From Epinephelus fuscoguttatus (Eukaryota; Chordata; Actinopteri; Perciformes; Serranidae), in contig NC_064771.1 of assembly GCF_011397635.1 (NCBI RefSeq), forward strand, positions 16,059,379 to 16,123,378: a DNA stretch of 64,000 bases, read 5' to 3'. Below the pieces are notes generated by a model, which worked only from the letters and a program-made list of their open reading frames with translations, did no database searches and was not told the origin of the DNA. The position numbers and the translations under genes were made by a program. The stretch's first letter is position 1. Every line of letters begins with the position of its first letter. Below, one piece after another: positions 50,671 through 62,843 of the stretch.

Positions 50671-50753
50671 GGTCAGCAGCTACTGGGGAGGTTGATGTGG
50701 ACTTCGCCTGCTGCGCCCAGGTGGTCCTTCCTGGAGCATGCCCTTATCCCACC
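50671..50753 (+). other. Leader part of the coding exon, with overlapping upstream ORF
   Basis: The 83 bases between the acceptor and the chosen start contain an out-of-frame ATG at 50,695 in a weak context (T at -3, T at +4). Its frame runs to a stop ending at 50,829, overlapping the main start, and could lower translation by capturing scanning ribosomes. Confidence 0.6.
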
Positions 50754-51548
50754 ATGTCCCTACTTGCAGACTGGTTACTGCGCCACTCGGTGGTCATGTG
50801 TTTGCTGCTGCACAGCTTGGTGCTTATGACCTTCTGCTTCCACCATGCTGCTACCAGTTGCTCCAAGAGCTGCTACTGCTCTGAGAGTGAGATCGGTGGC
50901 AAGACGGTGCGTTGCAGCAACCTGCAGCTCACAGAGATCCCCCAGGATTTCCCCAATGACACGCGACGCATCTACCTGGACTTCAACCTCATCACTACAG
51001 TCCCAACAAATGCTTTTGCAGGTTTGCCTCACCTGGTTGAACTGGATCTATCCCACAATGAATTAAGCCAGTTAGAACCAGGGGCATTCAGAGGCCTCGG
51101 CTCCTCACTACAGTTCCTAGACCTTTCTTCTAACAAGTTAAAACACTTTAGCGCTGAAGCCTTCGAGGGCCTGCGGTCTCGCGCCAACCTAACAAATAAT
51201 CCATGGCATTGTGACTGCAACTTGCAGATGGCCATGCCCCGTGTGGACCTAGAGCCTGCATCACTGACAGGTATCGTGTGCCAGACTTCAGATCCAGAGG
51301 AAATAGGAGTTCAAGGACTTGCCTTTCTGTTGGCACCAGACATAGACCTATGTGTGGTGATGAAGAGGACTACAGATGTGGCCATGCTGGTCGTCATGTT
51401 CGGCTGGTTCACCATGGTCATCTCCTACCTGGTCTACTATGTCAGGGCTAATCAGGAGGATGCCCGCAGGCACCTGGAGTATCTCAAGTCATTGCCCAGC
51501 AGACAGGGCAAGTCAGAGGAGTCTTCCACCATTAGTACTGTGGTATAG
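50754..51548 (+). CDS. lrrc3c: Leucine-rich repeat-containing 3 family membrane protein
   Basis: The 264-residue product is a single-pass membrane protein with a small extracellular leucine-rich-repeat domain; the molecular role of the family is poorly defined. A hydrophobic signal peptide covers residues 1-34. The N-terminal cap has Cys36, 40, 42 and 54. About three LRRs follow (roughly 70-140), with LPHLVELDLSHNEL and LQFLDLSSNKL as clear units. The C-terminal cap starts NPWHCDC (149-155) with Cys176 and Cys200. The membrane segment is 209-230 and the cytoplasmic tail contains NQEDARRHLEYLKSLPSRQ, a family signature, ending STVV, a class I PDZ ligand. Human LRRC3B is 259 residues. This ATG was chosen because it has A at -3, starts the signal peptide, and lies inside the exon that begins at 50,671; the open frame upstream to 50,613 is partly intron. 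The family is certain; lrrc3c rather than lrrc3 or lrrc3b rests on linkage to top2a and gjd3. Confidence 0.88.
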   Translation: MSLLADWLLRHSVVMCLLLHSLVLMTFCFHHAATSCSKSCYCSESEIGGKTVRCSNLQLTEIPQDFPNDTRRIYLDFNLITTVPTNAFAGLPHLVELDLSHNELSQLEPGAFRGLGSSLQFLDLSSNKLKHFSAEAFEGLRSRANLTNNPWHCDCNLQMAMPRVDLEPASLTGIVCQTSDPEEIGVQGLAFLLAPDIDLCVVMKRTTDVAMLVVMFGWFTMVISYLVYYVRANQEDARRHLEYLKSLPSRQGKSEESSTISTVV

Positions 51549-51985
51549 GGCCGATGGTGCTGCACGTGGGACCTGAAGTGGTGACCCACACCAAACAGGT
51601 TGAGCTACAACCTACAAGTATCAATCTCAGATGGTTTGTCACAGAGCCAAGGTGGGCACCAAGACATGTGCATCTGAACAAGAAAACCAGTTCGATGCAA
51701 CCTAGCCAAGATGAATAATTCATCTTCTCGTGGCCCATTAGGAGTTTTTGTTGGCTGAGTTGATGGACTAGTCTGTGCGCTAAGGGAGTAAAAGCAGCAG
51801 CATGTTTTTGGCGAACTCCAAATATGGGATACAAATGGGATTTATCTAGTGGTGCATTCACCTAGATGCACCTCGCTCACACACAGACAATTATGGAGGC
51901 AAACAGCAATTTGAACAATGGGAACTCTAGAATGAGGAAACTCCATGTGCAACTGTTTTCCATTAAAACCCATATGGTAATCACC
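51549..51985 (+). terminator. Probable 3' untranslated region of the LRRC3-family gene
   Basis: The first plausible polyadenylation signal after the stop is ATTAAA at 51,962-51,967. AATAAA is not seen nearby. A longer 3' end further downstream is equally possible. Confidence 0.35.
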
Positions 51986-53532
51986 AGTATATTCTCAGTA
52001 AAATTATGTTTTCCAATTTAATTGTTGTTTGGGGGGTTTGTTTTACTGAACTCAGTCAACTGTCTCACAAAAAATGAAAAAATACATACAGAATACATGC
52101 AAATGCATATTCAGCTCACTATGCTGATGAATCAGATCGCTGTGTGATGAAGGACTCATTATTTATTCTGTGATGTTTTGGGTAATTCGCACTGTACTAG
52201 AGCTCCATACTGATGAGAACCACATATTTCAGAGCTGCCTTTGTATGTTAAGAGAATTTGACAGGACACCCCTGCTAGCTCACCCCCATAACCAGTGGGA
52301 CCCCTAAATTATCTCTACAACACAGCAGTGCTCTACACTGCACTTAAAGAGTCCAAGTGAGCCCATCCAAAGTTAAAGTCCATTTATCAAATGCAGGGAC
52401 GTAGGATGTTGTAGGTCCGGGAGGACGGAACAAACAAAACTCATCACCCGTCACCCAGGGGTGATGGAAGATTTGAGTCCTGTTAGCTGATACCAGAAAT
52501 ACACTGCAGCTCTGGAATTACTCCTCAGCATAATATGCTAATCTTTAGTCACAAGCCAATAGCTCTGTAATGTAATATCATGTAATTGTCAGAAAAGCTT
52601 GATGAGAGAAGCAGAGAATTAGAGGTTACTGCAGTTCAGCTGTCATGACAAAGAAAGACAGAGGGGAGGGCCTTATAGTCGAAACAGGGACACGTTTTTC
52701 ATATTCTCTTAGAAAAAGCCCTTAAGCAAGCACTCTTACCCCTTCACCCAGGGTAATTAAGGCAACACAGAAGCATCCTTCATAATCCTAACTGTTTGTA
52801 TAGACAGAGCCTCAGCTTCTGTGTTGTTTATCATTCTCTCTCATGCCTTTAATAAGCACCCAGGGTGCCTCTGGGAGCCATATCGTCTGATGCAGTCACT
52901 CCCGTGGGTTTTTCAAATAACATTTATGGGGCCATGACCTGATGGTCCATTTGAAAGAGCTTCCAGGGATGTGAATCTCCTATTTCACCAGACAGATGCT
53001 TTTGCATCTCTTCCGATGAAATCATCAATACAAAACTGAGACCACAAAAAGGGAAATGCATTTTAGCTGAGACGTAACTGAGTCCACATCAGACTGTTTT
53101 CTGAGATATGCTCCTGTCTGCTCCACAGAACAAGGTAAGAAAAGCCCAATGCATTCTTGAATAATGAAATTTGATGTCTGAAATGTGGGAAATGGTTTGT
53201 CAACAAGGATTTCCCTGTCAGACACACACATGCCTCCTGAGCAGAGCAGGACCAGTAAATGATTTATGATGGCCATAAAAAACACTTGAGCAGAAAGTCT
53301 GGGAATGCAACCATCTTCTTGTGTGACCCAGTTCTTGAGGAGAAATTAAGAGAGAATGCCTAAGGGGATCAGCTGCCCCCCTCTCTGCTGCCTGGCCTAC
53401 CCTTGCTTGGATAAAGCACTTTCCAAATGCCCTTGGGCTGCTTGGTGAGGGTTAAGAACGCTCACAGTGGCAGCGAAAGTCAGTTCCACCTCATCCTAAG
53501 ATTCCCTTCAGTCCCAAAGGCAGCACTTTGTC

Positions 53533-53756
53533 TTTAAAGGAATTATTGGAAAATATGCTTATTAACTTTCTTGCAGAGAGCTAGATGAAATGATAAATTC
53601 CACTATACAGCATGCAGTTACAGCCTACAGGCAGTTGGCTTAGCTTAGCATAAAGACATGTGAGTTAGTGAGCTGTAGACGTGCTGGCAGGTGGATTTTG
53701 ATACCTTTTGATTCCACTTTCCAGTCTTTATGCTAAGCTAAGCTAACCAGCTGGCC
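53533..53756. mobile_element. Compact foldback repeat
   Basis: Left-arm words gttggcttagcttagcataa and agac are mirrored by gtctttatgctaagctaagc and taacc about 70 bases later. The outer left part (ttaaaggaattattggaaaa, tatgcttatt, cttgcagagagctagatga) is the family's usual leader. The short centre suggests an internal deletion of a longer palindrome. Confidence 0.75.
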
Positions 53757-54099
53757 AAATTTTTTTTCCAACAATAGTGTAGACATGGCCTGCCCTACTC
53801 CTCGTCAGATTTGCTAGCATCTGGTCAGGTTCTCTTGCACTGTTAATACGTTTTCCTACAAAAAGTAATACACCAAATTTGTACATATTCCATGAAATCA
53901 TGAGCCAGTAGTTTGTGCATAACCCATTGGATCATGTGACCAATGCACTGATGGGAGTAAAGAAGGAGGCAGGTTGGGGCAGTGGATAGTTCACAAAACA
54001 TGGGACATTCCTCCAGGACTTTCTCCAGAAGACCGTTGTTTGGAACCATGTACACTTTGAGGGTACATTGTTCAAGGTACATACATTGAATGTGCGTTG

Positions 54100-54370
54100 T
54101 CACCATGTTACTTTTCCTAAACCTAACCACAGTAACTTCACCTAAATCTGACGACGCCAAAACATGTTTCTTTTCATAGACCTAACTTGCCTAAACCTAA
54201 ACCTTTGTAACTTTATGTGAACTATATAACTTCAAGCTAAGTGCTAACGTTATTCGTGGGGCGCTATTTCGTAGGATACCATACATATGAGGTTACGTTG
54301 ACTCGTAGCCCTCACTGGTTGGTTAGGTTTACACATCAGGTGTGAAATTAGGTAGGGTTAGGATAAGAAC
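54100..54370. repeat. Repeat with cctaaacctaacc wording
   Basis: Contains ttttcctaaacctaaccaca, cttgcctaaacctaaacctt and tggttaggtttacacatcag. Related wording occurs at 4,497-4,545, about 37,990 and about 61,400. This is a dispersed family of teleosts by recall; it is not a telomeric array because the unit is not strictly repeated. Confidence 0.5.
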
Positions 54371-55745
54371 ATCAAGGTAAGCCTAGTAGGACCAGAGAGG
54401 GGATGGTAGGGCTGGTCATGCCTTCATGTAGTAGGAAAAAAAATACCGAAAACATTGCTTGCTATGGCTTCTTGTTTAGTGTACAGACAGAGTGGCATCA
54501 GCCTTCTCAAAAATATCTGAAACATAAAACCAGTTCTTTAAAGGTATACTATGCAGGAATTATCAGTCACTGTTTGCAAACTTAACTGCCAACAAAATTG
54601 AAGGCCAACCCCAGATTCACTCTCATTTTGGAACAAGCTTGGTCCACTTGGTGTTACACATCGCTATATTTGCATTGCTTCTAATCCATTTTCACACTTC
54701 ACAAAAAAACACACTAGCACCTGCTAACATCTGGCTTTTGTATGTAATGTAAGGTTACACTTGGCAATCACATGTGGGTCAAATATCAACCCCGATCGGC
54801 AGTGATGGAAATACAACATCTGGGTCAACGAGCTGCTTTTAGCCCCTTTATGCAATGACCACAAAACACCATCAGTCTTCGCCCAAGCAGAGTTTGAACC
54901 AGAGACTGGCTAAGTAACAGACATAAAGAAGAAGTAACCACTGTATATTTTGACTGGCCTCCATGCTGCTACTGTTAGTTAGTTAGTTTTTACTAACCTG
55001 TTTTCCGGACTGTCCGTGACGTCAAAAGTGACACACCGGTAAAAAACAAACAGAAAAGCATGCACGTCTGCTGCAGAGCCGGTCTACTGGCAATGGGAAA
55101 AGAGTCTGTAGTCTATTTTTAGTTCACCTGTGTTTAAAAACACCTGCACACATGCACTAATTTTAGTGGAAAGGGGGTATTGGTATTGGTTGCTCACAGT
55201 CTGGCAGCTGGTCTCTACCTTTTTATAAGTCTCAGCTTCAGCTGTGCACTGTGCCCAGGAGTATCTTGAACATACAAAACAAGAAGAAAATACAGGCAAA
55301 GGGCAGAGTCTCTGTAGATAAATACACTATCACACACTTCTACTGATGACTGAGAGAGATGTTTTGTTTTTTTAAGAAAAATCCTGCATAGTATACCTTC
55401 AAAAATAAAAGAAAGAAAAATCTAAGAAAGGAAACGTTTATCTGTCAGTAAATCACTTATTGATTTATCTCTTCTGTTTTCTTTGTACTAAAACTACAAT
55501 TTCGGAAGAGGTTGTTTGTGCTAGACATGTTCTTTCTGTCTTACTTTTTTTGTCATCCCTACATACTCAGCAGCACCTATACTCTATAGTTTCTATTAAC
55601 ACGCTGAGTTTGTTTTACAAAAAACAATGATATTGATCTTGACAGAGTTAATCTTAAGGAAGCCCAGGTACAGCCTCCCATGACGAGCAGGAGGTTCAAC
55701 AGTACTGAAAAATAGATGGTAAGCCTTTCTCTCTGACATTTCCTG

Positions 55746-55746
55746 C

Positions 55747-55777
<31 letters not shown>

Positions 55778-55793
55778 ACACGCACACACACAC
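55746..55793. repeat. CA microsatellite, interrupted
   Basis: CA run with single G interruptions (cagaca, cacgca). Confidence 0.93.
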
Positions 55794-58086
55794 AGCTCCC
55801 TCCTTTCCTCTCTCCTCTGATAACAGACTCTCACGGTGGCTTTGAAACCAGCCACTGTTAAGGGAGCCTCACCACAAGAGGAGATAAACATGAAACTAGC
55901 AACAGACATGTGCGACTCTGCATTTCGTTCGGCTAATGTACCTGAGTGCACACATTCTTTTGTTCACCTGTATGTACGACAGGTGTGTGTGCATGGTGGG
56001 AGTGAGGGTACCGGTAATGTAACACCCCTGTTCCCCAGCACACATAAATGCCACTGAGGTTAATTTAAATTTCAGGGCAGCTCAGCTTGCCCCGCCTGCT
56101 ACCTTAGACACGTTACACTGGTGTGAGCATTACAACTGCTGGGTAATGGGACACAAAGTGGGGGATAAGGTGACGCATCCAATCCCACAGAGCGCGGCCC
56201 TGTTTGGGGTTGGGTTGCACGTGAAAATGTTTCCAGGCTTCGAGATCAGATGGGGTCTCCCATTGAGGGCCTGTGTGGGAACCTGATTTCCTTTTCAGCC
56301 AACAAATTAAATGATACCAAAGATGCTGCATCTGAGGAGAGTAACAAGGACATCCTTGTCAATATTCTGTGATGGTCTCCTTTGATTTTTATGTCCTCCA
56401 GGGAGGGTGGAACACTGTTTTAAGGTCCTAACTTCATATTGTGCAACACAGCTCCCCCTGTTGTGGATTGTGTGTAAGTGTTGAGGGAAATTAGCCTTTA
56501 TCTTAATGTTTTACCATTACAATTAAACATGCTTTTGTACATGTAAGAAATGTACATCAGCCAAAGCACACAGTAAAACACATTGTCATGGCAGGAAACA
56601 GAAGTGTTTTGCGATACATTTTTATGATACAAAGCTGGTAAGAAATCAGCGAAATCAGAAGTATCCTTTTAAGTCAGTTTGTCAACATTTGATTCATCTC
56701 ACATTTGTTAAAGAATATGGACCATGTCAGCATTATAGCAACTGAGATATTCAAGGTATTAAACTAGCATTGGCATAGGGCCCATCTATAAGGCAGCCTT
56801 GGTTGAACACACTAATCCACCTAACAGCATTTTCACTGAGTGCAAAGAATGAGCAGGGGTGCAGGATCAATCCACATATATGGGCATTACAGTATGTATT
56901 ATACTACAATATGTCAAAATGTCATGTTAAAATGCCATACGCTAATGTACAAGTGGTTACTTATGCAGCTATTACACAGTTACAATTGCACTGTATTAAT
57001 GAATGTTTACTATCATACTTTGCACAGCTAAAGCACAGGAGGTGAAATGGCTGAAATGTAGTGCTGACAGGTTAAATGAAGATTGCAAAGATGTATGTGT
57101 GTATAAGTGTTGCACAGTACGTGGATATGTATGCTCAGCAATGCCCTATGGACAATAAATCTAAATCTAGAGACGTGACCTACCAACTGGCATGACATAA
57201 ATTAAATGTAGGTCAAGATTCTCGGTCTGCGTATGCCCTCAGGGATTGATCGTCTTTTGTGAAGTCTGTAAAAGCAGTCCAGGAACATAAAGAATGAGTT
57301 CCCATTAAATGTCTCAACCTGCATAAATTGCCGTAAAGATTACACATGAGACATGTACTGACATGAGAAATTCAGCTGATGAAGGTGTCTTGTATCTGAG
57401 TCCGAATTTTTATGGAATTTTCAAGTCATGTCATCGTCGTGTTTGTTGCAAAGTAATTTCCTGAGCAACAGCCACTCCTGCTCTGAGGAACTTCCTTGCT
57501 CTCAGGAAGACCAGAGTAACGGCATGCTTTGGTCAACACATCCTTCCGAATGGGCCGGTCATTCCACGTAAACAGCATTTTGCAATGTCTCAGCATTGTA
57601 CTCTCAGTAACATGTTGTGCATGTGTTATCATAATCATATGACTCAAAAATCAATAAAGAAAAGACTTACAAATTACTTGATCAGAAGAATAAACAGTAA
57701 AATAATATATGATATTGTAAAATAAAATGTACAAATTAACTTTCTAATTGAACTCGGGATGCACCAATTTTGAAATTCTGTGCTGATACTGATACTAATG
57801 TTTAAAAACTGTTTCTGGTTTACTGGTTTTGCAAAAAAGGGAAGATAACATTAACAAGCAGTTTCTGATATATAATTGAGTGGGAAAAAATCCATAGCAT
57901 TCAGTGTTTGTCAAGTGGGAACACATACAGTATGGTCTCTCAGCACCAGAGGGCAAGTGTTGCTGCTCACAGGACTGATACTCTGCATAATTACTATTAT
58001 TAAACTGTAATAATAACAGTTCCTTCAGGCCAAATGCTTTTAGTACTAAAAATGTTAGGAGGTATTTGTTATCTGCTAGAATCATT

Positions 58087-58452
58087 GCATTCATTCATTT
58101 TCCGTAACCGCTTATCCTGTTAGGGGTCAGGGGGGCTGGAGCTTATCCCAGCTGACATTGGGCAAGAGGCAGAGTACACACTGGACAGGTCACCAGACTA
58201 TCACAGGGCTGACACATAGAGACAGACAACCATTCACACTCACATTCACACCTACAGACAATTTAGTCACCAATTAACCTGCAAGTCTTTGAACTGTGGG
58301 AGGAGGTACTGGAGCACCCAGGGGAAAACCCACACTGACACAGGGGGAACATGGAAACTCGACACAGAAGCGCTCCCTCACTCTGGGATTCGAACCACTA
58401 ACCCCTTTGTTGTCAGGTGACAATGCTAACCACTGCTCCACCGTACCGTCCA
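58087..58452 (-). mobile_element. tRNA-derived SINE
   Basis: Read on the minus strand, the element begins with a tRNA-like head: an A-box-like word TGGAGCAGTGG and a B-box GGTTCGAATCC (complement near 58,388-58,398), the internal RNA polymerase III promoter. A unique body follows, with complements of cattcacactcacattcaca, and it ends with GGATAAGCGG and a short ATGAATGAATG tail (complement of cattcattcattt, 58,089). SINEs are copied by the reverse transcriptase of a partner LINE. The copy is diverged but nearly complete. Its B box is not an active tRNA gene: no cloverleaf can be drawn from it. Confidence 0.85.
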
Positions 58453-60034
58453 GACAGAATGACAGATTTGATTTGTCTGGTTGATTCCGAGAACGAACGT
58501 GACTCCAGCATGCTAACTAGTTACCCGTGCGGTTGGCGTCCAACTTCTTAGAATTGTTGCAGATGGACAATATTTATCTTTCAAAAGCAGAAAACATTTG
58601 ATAAGGAAACCTTTTGTAAAAATTAGAAGTGGTCCCAAAATTAACCCTTGTGCCCTTCACAGTGTTATATAGTCTACTGAGTAGGGGCCATGTTTGAGCT
58701 CTCTAAACCCAGGTTGTTTAAGGTTTCCTAAGGAATCGAACATGAAAAAGTTATAGGTAGATATTTAAAAGGTTAGGGCTGAATGATAAACACATTTTTT
58801 GGGTGTTGCAGGGATGACGTTTAATTGTAGGCCAACACAGAAGTTAGTCCCCTTGATAAAAAGCCTCTCCACTGGAATTTGGATTATTGCAGAAAATAAG
58901 CTCTGTGGCAAACCAAAGTTTCTAATACTTACATATTTTGTTCAGCAAGATAACCTTCACAAATGAACACTACTTATTTGATTTTTGAAAGGTTAATACA
59001 ATTGCCAGAAGTAAAAAGCTTAGGCTATAAACAAACTACACCACAGTCACATGACATCAACACCACCACCAGACCGAGGCTGTAAAGCTGTGGTCAGTGT
59101 GATGTTCTATCGTCTCATTTAGCAACTGTTAGCAACCACCTTTTTTAAGACATATAAAAGTTTAGGACTTACATTTGGGGTATTTACTGACATGTATTAT
59201 GTCGTGCGTTGTGTTTGTGTTAACCACAGACCTTATGTCAGGCGTCTAACCAAAAACCCATTCAGGAAACTCACTGACTTGGAGAGGAGGGAACTGGGAG
59301 TGGTTAAATGCTCTCACTTCCAGGCTTTAGGAGTCATTCCTGCACCACTGGATGATCTCCTCGCCTGCTGTTTCACAACACAGGTCTTCAGACTAATCTC
59401 TGGGAACATCCTCAAAATTCCTGTTAAAGACTCGAGCATTGTTCATCCCGGCAGAACCTTATTTTAAATTCCTACGAACACAACAAGGCTTCCATGGTCT
59501 GCAAACACAACATACTAACTCTAATGTAAATTCACTTGGTGTAATGATAAAGTTGTAACAAGAGGACACAAAGGTAACACTAGATGAAACAAAGCATTAG
59601 AGTGCATTTAAGGGTTAAAAAGGCAGGACTTGCATGTGCACCCTCTCCCCGCTTCAACCAAATAGTGCCTCTAACTGGGTCATTGACGGGGCCATAGAGC
59701 GAGGCCTCAGCAGTGAATAATACCCTCCTTTCATGTGCAGGATTGATTGGAGATCAGGCCAGTGTGGATTTCAGGGATCAGATTTTGACGGCTTCACTTC
59801 ACAGCCTATCAAGCATGGCCAGATGTAACATAGCTACACTGACTGATCAAGGGGCCTCGTGTCAGAGCATGAAGCAAACTGATCTGGAACAATAGAGGCA
59901 CAGGATTGACCTATGAGGTGATTACATAACTCTCACCACAATGGTATAGCCCATGTCTGGATTTTGCAGTTTTGAAATGAGGATTTAATGTGTAACTTGT
60001 GGTGGTAAAATAATATATGCTTTGACAGTTTGGA

Positions 60035-60567
60035 GTATATGTAGCTGTATCCAGCAGCCGGTTAGCTTAGCTTAGCATATAAGACTGGAAACAGGGGAAA
60101 CAGCTAGCCTGGGTCTGTCTAAATGTAAAAGATGTGAGCTGACCATCACCTGTAGCCCAGCAATTAACATGTCTTATGGGGTTTATTTAATTCATACAAA
60201 AACTGGGTTGTCAAACTGGTATGTTATGGTTTTACAGTGGGGCCAGGTAGCCTACAGGTATTGATCGTTTGACTGCAATCGCATTGCTAGGCAACAGCTT
60301 GGCTCCATGTCAGCTAAGGTCATTCACATACACTGCAAATCCCTCCAACAGGAAATTAAAAAGGACCCATTTAGAATGTTTATGTTGTCAAATTTGGCCG
60401 GCGGCAGGGACTTGCCGGAGTCTATGTGTTTTGCCTGGAAACCTCACACCTATCAGTTTCTGTATGGATTAAACAAACAAAATATAATGTGGTAATTTGT
60501 GAGCTTTATAGAGGTTACGGTAGGCCAACTTTTTAACCTTTGGACAGAGCCAGGCTAGCTGTTTCCA
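60035..60567. mobile_element. Longest foldback repeat copy
   Basis: Left arm: ccagcagccggttagcttag, gcttagcatataagactgga, aaacagctagcctgggtctg, ttatttaattcatacaaaaac. Right arm, inverted: gtatggattaaacaaacaaa, ggtaatttgtgagctttata, ctttggacagagccaggcta, gctgtttcc. The two arms are about 150-220 bp with a roughly 150-bp centre. The outer right end is truncated after gtttcc. Confidence 0.78.
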
Positions 60568-61060
60568 GGACCCCAGGAACAGAACTGGGCTTTGCAACTA
60601 ATTTGACACAGTGGCCAAATGTGGACTTGGAACATCTAGGTCTGCCATGTGATGCCATGGAGCCAAAAAGACTTTTCCCCATAGACTTACATTGTAAAAG
60701 AGACGTCTGTAAATGAGTGGCTACGTTCTTTTGAGCATCACAGCCCCTGCGAAATGCTACGTTTCACTATCAGGATTGAATGTATTCAGTCTGATAACAT
60801 TTCAAAAGTCTATAGGGGCTGCACGATTCAATCATTATACCGTAATTCAAGTTAGCAGAGCGCTGAATTGGAAGTAGCTCTTTAGCCACTGAAAATCTCT
60901 AGTGCACTTGCTCTGAGGGCCACACAATGTCCAAGATCTGGATATTTTCATACACCATAAAAAGAGCTTTTTAGGCTTCATGTGCCACTGAACAGCTTTC
61001 ATAGGAATTAATGGTGCCCTGCCTGCAACGCTGTATCCAGTTCGCTTTACATATATCCAT

Positions 61061-61222
61061 GGCTATTTCTCCCGGTTACCCGTCCTTATGCTAAGCGAAG
61101 CTAACTATCGTCTGGTGGCAGCTTCATATTTAGCACAGAGACATGAGTGACACTGATTTTCTCATTTAACTCTCGTAAGAATTTAAAAATAGTTTTTCTG
61201 ATTATGTTGAGCTAATCCTTTA
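61061..61222 (-). repeat. Right-end fragment of the foldback repeat
   Basis: Contains ccttatgctaagcgaagcta, cagcttcatatttagcacag, agacatgagtgacactgatt and gagctaatcctttaa, the outer right end of the family. Confidence 0.65.
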
Positions 61223-61240
61223 AAGCAAGGACCGACATGT

Positions 61241-61260
61241 TTTTGTTGTTGTTGTTGTTT
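61241..61260. repeat. TTG trinucleotide run
   Basis: About six TTG units followed by T-rich sequence. Confidence 0.85.
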
Positions 61261-61564
61261 TTTTGTTTTCAGTTTTTAAAATCTTTACTGCAGTTGCTGA
61301 TGTTAATACCATCACAATCGCCAGAATAAATGTTGGCATTGTAGGCTTCTGCAAACCATGGATATGTTACAATTTCATGTTGTGGCAGCACTGTGGTGTG
61401 GTTAGGTTTAGACACAACTTGGTTGAGGTTAGGAAAGCATCATGTTGTGGCTTAAAATACCTGGTTTGGGTCGCTACAAACACAGCTGGAAATGTCCTAA
61501 ACTGTCATTACAGAACACCTGCTTATGTTGGTTTCGAACAGCGGTGTTGCTGTCTGCTACTTGG

Positions 61565-61740
61565 CAGTATAGACTGTAAAAATAATGGACGTAGCTACTA
61601 TGACATCACCCATTGGTTTGTTGACTCCCATTGCGAAGCACTGTGTTCAGCATTTTGGCCGTCGCCATCTTGTTTTTTTGGAGCTAGAAGTAACCATATT
61701 TGGTTGCCAGGTTGGCAGCATCGAGGAGCTAGGGATGGAT
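61565..61740 (+). repeat. Dispersed repeat with aatggacgtagc and gacatcacccattggtttg
   Basis: The wording tagactgtaaaaataatgga, catcacccattggtttgttg and ggccgtcgccatcttg matches a repeat very common in fish genomes, by recall. Its class is unclear to me. It accounts for the C-terminal half of a 161-codon open frame starting at 61,263. Confidence 0.55.
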
Positions 61741-62843
61741 TTGACTGAGAGGCCGAGGACAATACCTGGCAGACAGCATGTCACTCAAAGCGGCCTGCGC
61801 TTAATTATGTGCAACTTTTAGTTTTAATAAAATGTAAACAGGTGAGTTGTATAAAAATTCCCCCCTGGTACAGAAATTAGCTTGAGAGACTTTTTTGTAC
61901 CAGGCTGTAAACATGTTTAATTCTGCTGTACAGTTGCGTATTTTAATATTGGTGTCTTTGGGGATTGACTGATTTCTGGAGCCAGCCTCAAGTGGCCATT
62001 CAGAGAACTGCAGTTTTTGGCACTTACATGTTGGCCCCAGAGGTTACCACTTGTTTGGCAGCTGTCTCACCAAGGTGTCATGCTGTCCACAACCTCATCC
62101 TCCTCCTGGTGAATAATCTGAACTACGTCATAAATGTACAAATGTAACATAGCTCAGGTTTGCAGAAATTTATAACATTTTATTCTGGAAAGTGGGCTAC
62201 ACCATGGGTATGTGGATGTACACATATGTATATACTGGCAGAATTATGTATATTCATACTATCTATAATTCATATATTCACTTATTTAAATATAAAACGA
62301 TAGCAGGACATGTTGATGTAGTTATATAAGTAACAATAATATCTATTTAATTTTTTTGGTAAGTCAAAGACAAATGGTAGTATATATATGACACATTTAG
62401 ACTGGTTTATACCTGTGAGTCAGGGATAATTGGTGATTTATGTTATATACTATGATAGGTTTTTGTTAGATAGATATTTGGTAATTAGAATTATACACAT
62501 ATACATTGGTTATTTTTGGGTGACAAAGTCAAAAGGTAATAACAATATTATATTTAGAAATGTTTAAGGTTTAGGCTTATCTATGTAAGGAAGCTGTCTG
62601 TTTCATTTTACTCCATGACCCATGGAGAAAGGGTAGTATTTAATGCATTTATACTTCCTCCCTCTCCTTTTCAAATATGTAAACCAAAGTGACTATTCAC
62701 TGACAGTTGTATGTTCATGTCTTTTTTTACATGTTCGAAATAAATATCAAATATCACTTTAGCCACTTTGTGAAATCTGTGAATAAAATGCTGGCAAAAC
62801 ACTTTCTGCAGGGTGCAACCACACTTTTGTGGGACACATAATT

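Noticed and set aside
50613-50753. N-terminal extension of the LRRC3-family protein
   Set aside because: The extension crosses a good splice acceptor at 50,670, and the protein's signal peptide starts cleanly at 50,754.
58380-58452. tRNA gene on the minus strand
   Set aside because: A and B boxes are present but belong to a SINE head; no acceptor stem or anticodon arm can be formed.
61263-61748. 161-codon open frame on the plus strand
   Set aside because: It begins after a TTG/T-rich run and its second half lies within a dispersed fish repeat.
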